Source of the DNA: Kiritimatiellia bacterium
Lineage (GTDB): Bacteria; Verrucomicrobiota; Kiritimatiellia; JAAZAB01
Assembly: GCA_028718125.1 (NCBI GenBank)
Contig: JAQUMN010000011.1
Span: 1-64,000 of the forward strand
Reading direction: 5' to 3'
Length of the DNA: 64,000 nt
The notes under the pieces: model-generated
What the model saw: only the letters and a program-made list of their open reading frames with translations
Database searches by the model: none
What the model was told of the DNA's origin: nothing
Translations under genes and position numbers: made by a program
Part shown: piece after piece, positions 62,612-64,000 of the stretch
Numbering within the stretch: the stretch's first letter is position 1
How the letters are laid out: each line of letters begins with the position of its first letter

Positions 62612-63145
62612 ATGCCCGTGACCCGTATTTTTATACTCGGCGGCGCCCGTAGCGGCAAAAGCCGCCTGGCACAGGATATTGCCGCGCGCCTGTGGCGGCG
62701 CCCAGTGTACCTGGCCACGGCGGAAATTCTGGATGATGAAATGGCCGCGCGGGTTCGCATGCACCGCCGGACGCGCTCCCGGCATTGGCGCTGCGTGGAA
62801 GAGCCCCTGGAAATTGCCCGGATAATCCGCCGGGGCATACCGGGCACGGACGGCATTCTCGTGGATTGTCTCACGATCTGGCTCAGCAACGTGCTCCTTA
62901 AAGAAGGCCGCGGCGCGTTCCGACGCCGGCGGGACGAGCTGGTCGTGGCCTTGAGCCAGGCGCGGCAGGACGTGATAATGGTAGCTAATGAAGTAGGCAT
63001 GGGCATAGTGCCGGAATATGAGTTGGGCAGGACATTCCGCGACCTGGCAGGATGGCTCAATCAGGCCGTGGCGAAGGAAGCGGATACCGTTGTGTTTGTG
63101 GCGGCGGGTTTGCCGCTGGTGTTGAAAGGAAGCTTGCCGGAATAA
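62612..63145 (+). CDS. cobU: adenosylcobinamide kinase / adenosylcobinamide-phosphate guanylyltransferase
   Basis: A 177-residue bifunctional enzyme (CobU/CobP) that phosphorylates adenosylcobinamide and transfers GMP to make AdoCbi-GDP in cobamide assembly. It has Walker A GGARSGKS (residues 10-17), the DCLTIWLSN block and NEVGMGIVPEYELGRTFRDL with the guanylylation-site region. AAGGATT precedes the ATG. It stands 52 nt after the FG-GAP gene, and no other cob gene is adjacent, so it probably serves salvage with CbiR. The histidine that carries GMP is expected in the MHRRTRSRHW region. Confidence 0.95.
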   Translation: MPVTRIFILGGARSGKSRLAQDIAARLWRRPVYLATAEILDDEMAARVRMHRRTRSRHWRCVEEPLEIARIIRRGIPGTDGILVDCLTIWLSNVLLKEGRGAFRRRRDELVVALSQARQDVIMVANEVGMGIVPEYELGRTFRDLAGWLNQAVAKEADTVVFVAAGLPLVLKGSLPE

Positions 63146-63170
63146 GTCATGCGACCTGAAAAGAGTTCAT

Positions 63171-63227
63171 GGTTCTTTGTTCTTGGTTCTTCGTTGCCGA
63201 TTAACGAAGAACCAAGAACGAAGAACA
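63171..63227. repeat. heptad-repeat hairpin between convergent cobU and ABC genes
   Basis: Arms GGTTCTTTGTTCTTGGTTCT.. (63171-63195) and ..AGAACCAAGAACGAAGAAC (63203-63227) pair over about 24 of 25 positions, counting one wobble, around a 7-nt loop. Each arm has a 7-nt period (AAGAACC, AAGAACG). It lies between two convergent stops and could block readthrough in both directions. Confidence 0.75.
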
Positions 63228-63246
63228 TTCCTGAAACTATCCGCCA

Positions 63247-64000
63247 TTACGTCTTCGTTTGCCGGGCAACCAAACGGGCATAAAAGCCGTTTTGCGCCGC
63301 CAGCTGGCTGTGAGTGCCTTGTTCACTGATTCCGCCGTTTTCCAGCACATAGATCTGGTTACAGCGCTGGGCCATGGACACGCGCTGGGTAACGATCACT
63401 GCGGTCTTGCCCACCAGGATACGGCCCAGCGTTTCCTGGATGTTGTGTTCGATTTCCGCATCCAGCGCCGAGGTGCAATCATCCAGCAGCAGGATTTCCG
63501 GTTGGGTCAGTAGCGCCCGCGCCAGGGACAAACGCTGTTTCTGGCCGCCGGAAAGGCTGGCGCCCTTCTCGCCCAGGATGGTTTCATACTGGACCTTGAG
63601 TCCCATGACAAACTCATGGAACTCGGCCGCACGGGCCGCAGCAATAATATCCTTTGGCTCGGCACCGGGAAGCCCATAACAGATATTGTCCCGCACGGTG
63701 CCGCTGATGATCTGGGCTTCCTGCGGCACCAGCGCCAGGTGCTGGCGCAGGGACAGGATCCGGATTTTATTGATGGGGATTCCGTCGTAGGTAATTTCGC
63801 CCATGTCCGGCTCGAACAGCCGTGCCAGCAGGTGTAACAACGTCGTTTTGCCCGTGCCGCTCGCGCCCATGATGCACACCCACTTGCCCGCCGGAATCGT
63901 GAGCGAGACATCCTGAAGCACCGGTGCGCTGTCCGGGCTATACGCAAAATGGACATGATTCAGGGTAATGCCCTTTTTCAGCGGGACAGGCAGATCCACG
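63247..64000 (-). CDS. ABC transporter, ATP-binding domain (5' part beyond window)
   Basis: The C-terminal 250 residues of a protein whose upstream part lies outside the window. The visible part is an exporter-type nucleotide-binding domain: Walker A GASGTGKTT, Q-loop LVPQEAQI, signature LSGGQKQR, Walker B ILLLDDCTSALDAE and H-loop-region VTQRVSMAQRC. The domain is typical of MsbA-like exporters with a fused membrane domain. The residue after the Walker B aspartate is Asp rather than Glu, and the H-loop His is replaced by Gln (TQRVS instead of THR-S). This suggests a degenerate site of a heterodimeric exporter. Confidence 0.88.
   Translation of the reverse strand, partial: VDLPVPLKKGITLNHVHFAYSPDSAPVLQDVSLTIPAGKWVCIMGASGTGKTTLLHLLARLFEPDMGEITYDGIPINKIRILSLRQHLALVPQEAQIISGTVRDNICYGLPGAEPKDIIAAARAAEFHEFVMGLKVQYETILGEKGASLSGGQKQRLSLARALLTQPEILLLDDCTSALDAEIEHNIQETLGRILVGKTAVIVTQRVSMAQRCNQIYVLENGGISEQGTHSQLAAQNGFYARLVARQTKT

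Overview
The window looks like chromosomal DNA of a Gram-negative, saccharolytic bacterium of the PVC group, most likely Kiritimatiellota or Lentisphaerota. This is inferred from gene content, not from a marker gene. The evidence is a lipid A acyltransferase, an OmpA protein, the McsA-McsB-ClpC arginine-kinase set, several uroporphyrinogen-decarboxylase-like (URO-D) methyltransferases, many glycoside hydrolases, sugar-phosphate enzymes and MocA-type oxidoreductases, and large secreted repeat proteins. No rRNA, tRNA, CRISPR array, phage or transposase gene was seen.

Layout. 1-6.3 kb: envelope genes (a TPR protein cut by the window edge, a double FGE-domain lipoprotein, OmpA with thrombospondin type-3 repeats) and one URO-D gene. 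6.6-13 kb: lpxL-like, clpC, mcsB, mcsA and ilvE, all on the minus strand. 13-17 kb: an NfnAB/glutamate-synthase-type flavoprotein pair and a GH4 glycosidase. 17-20 kb: a decayed segment with a URO-D pseudogene, an intact E1-beta gene, an E1-alpha remnant and an SDR remnant that abut head to head. 20-28 kb: a second URO-D gene, an IclR regulator with a MurQ/GckR-like protein and a GH20 enzyme (amino-sugar recycling), an unknown conserved gene and dCMP deaminase. 28.6-36.4 kb: secreted proteins (LamG/propeller, an amber-interrupted propeller gene, two tandem beta-helix paralogues) divergent from an AraC regulator. 36.4-53 kb: an NhaD-type antiporter, a 946-residue glycosidase, GH3, Gfo/Idh/MocA, isomerase, NagB-like, ThyA-like, B12/radical-SAM, LarA-like, RhaM and URO-D genes. 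53-64 kb: TatD, CbiR, a TMTC-like membrane protein, a 1789-residue FG-GAP protein, CobU and an ABC transporter end.

How the genes fit together. The organism appears to degrade and ferment complex and amino sugars with secreted beta-helix and propeller proteins and many intracellular glycosidases. It salvages cobamides (CbiR, CobU), which could serve the URO-D methyltransferases. It carries a complete arginine-phosphorylation protein quality-control module with its diagnostic residues.

The most unusual signal lies between and inside the genes. There is a family of degenerate short-period repeats (mostly 7 nt, also 8 and 9 nt) whose sequences differ but whose period and placement recur. They sit on the stop codons of at least four genes, form large hairpins, and in two cases (cbiR and the FG-GAP giant) appear to be inserted in frame within coding sequence. 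BIME-like palindromic doublets and a MITE-like element accompany them.
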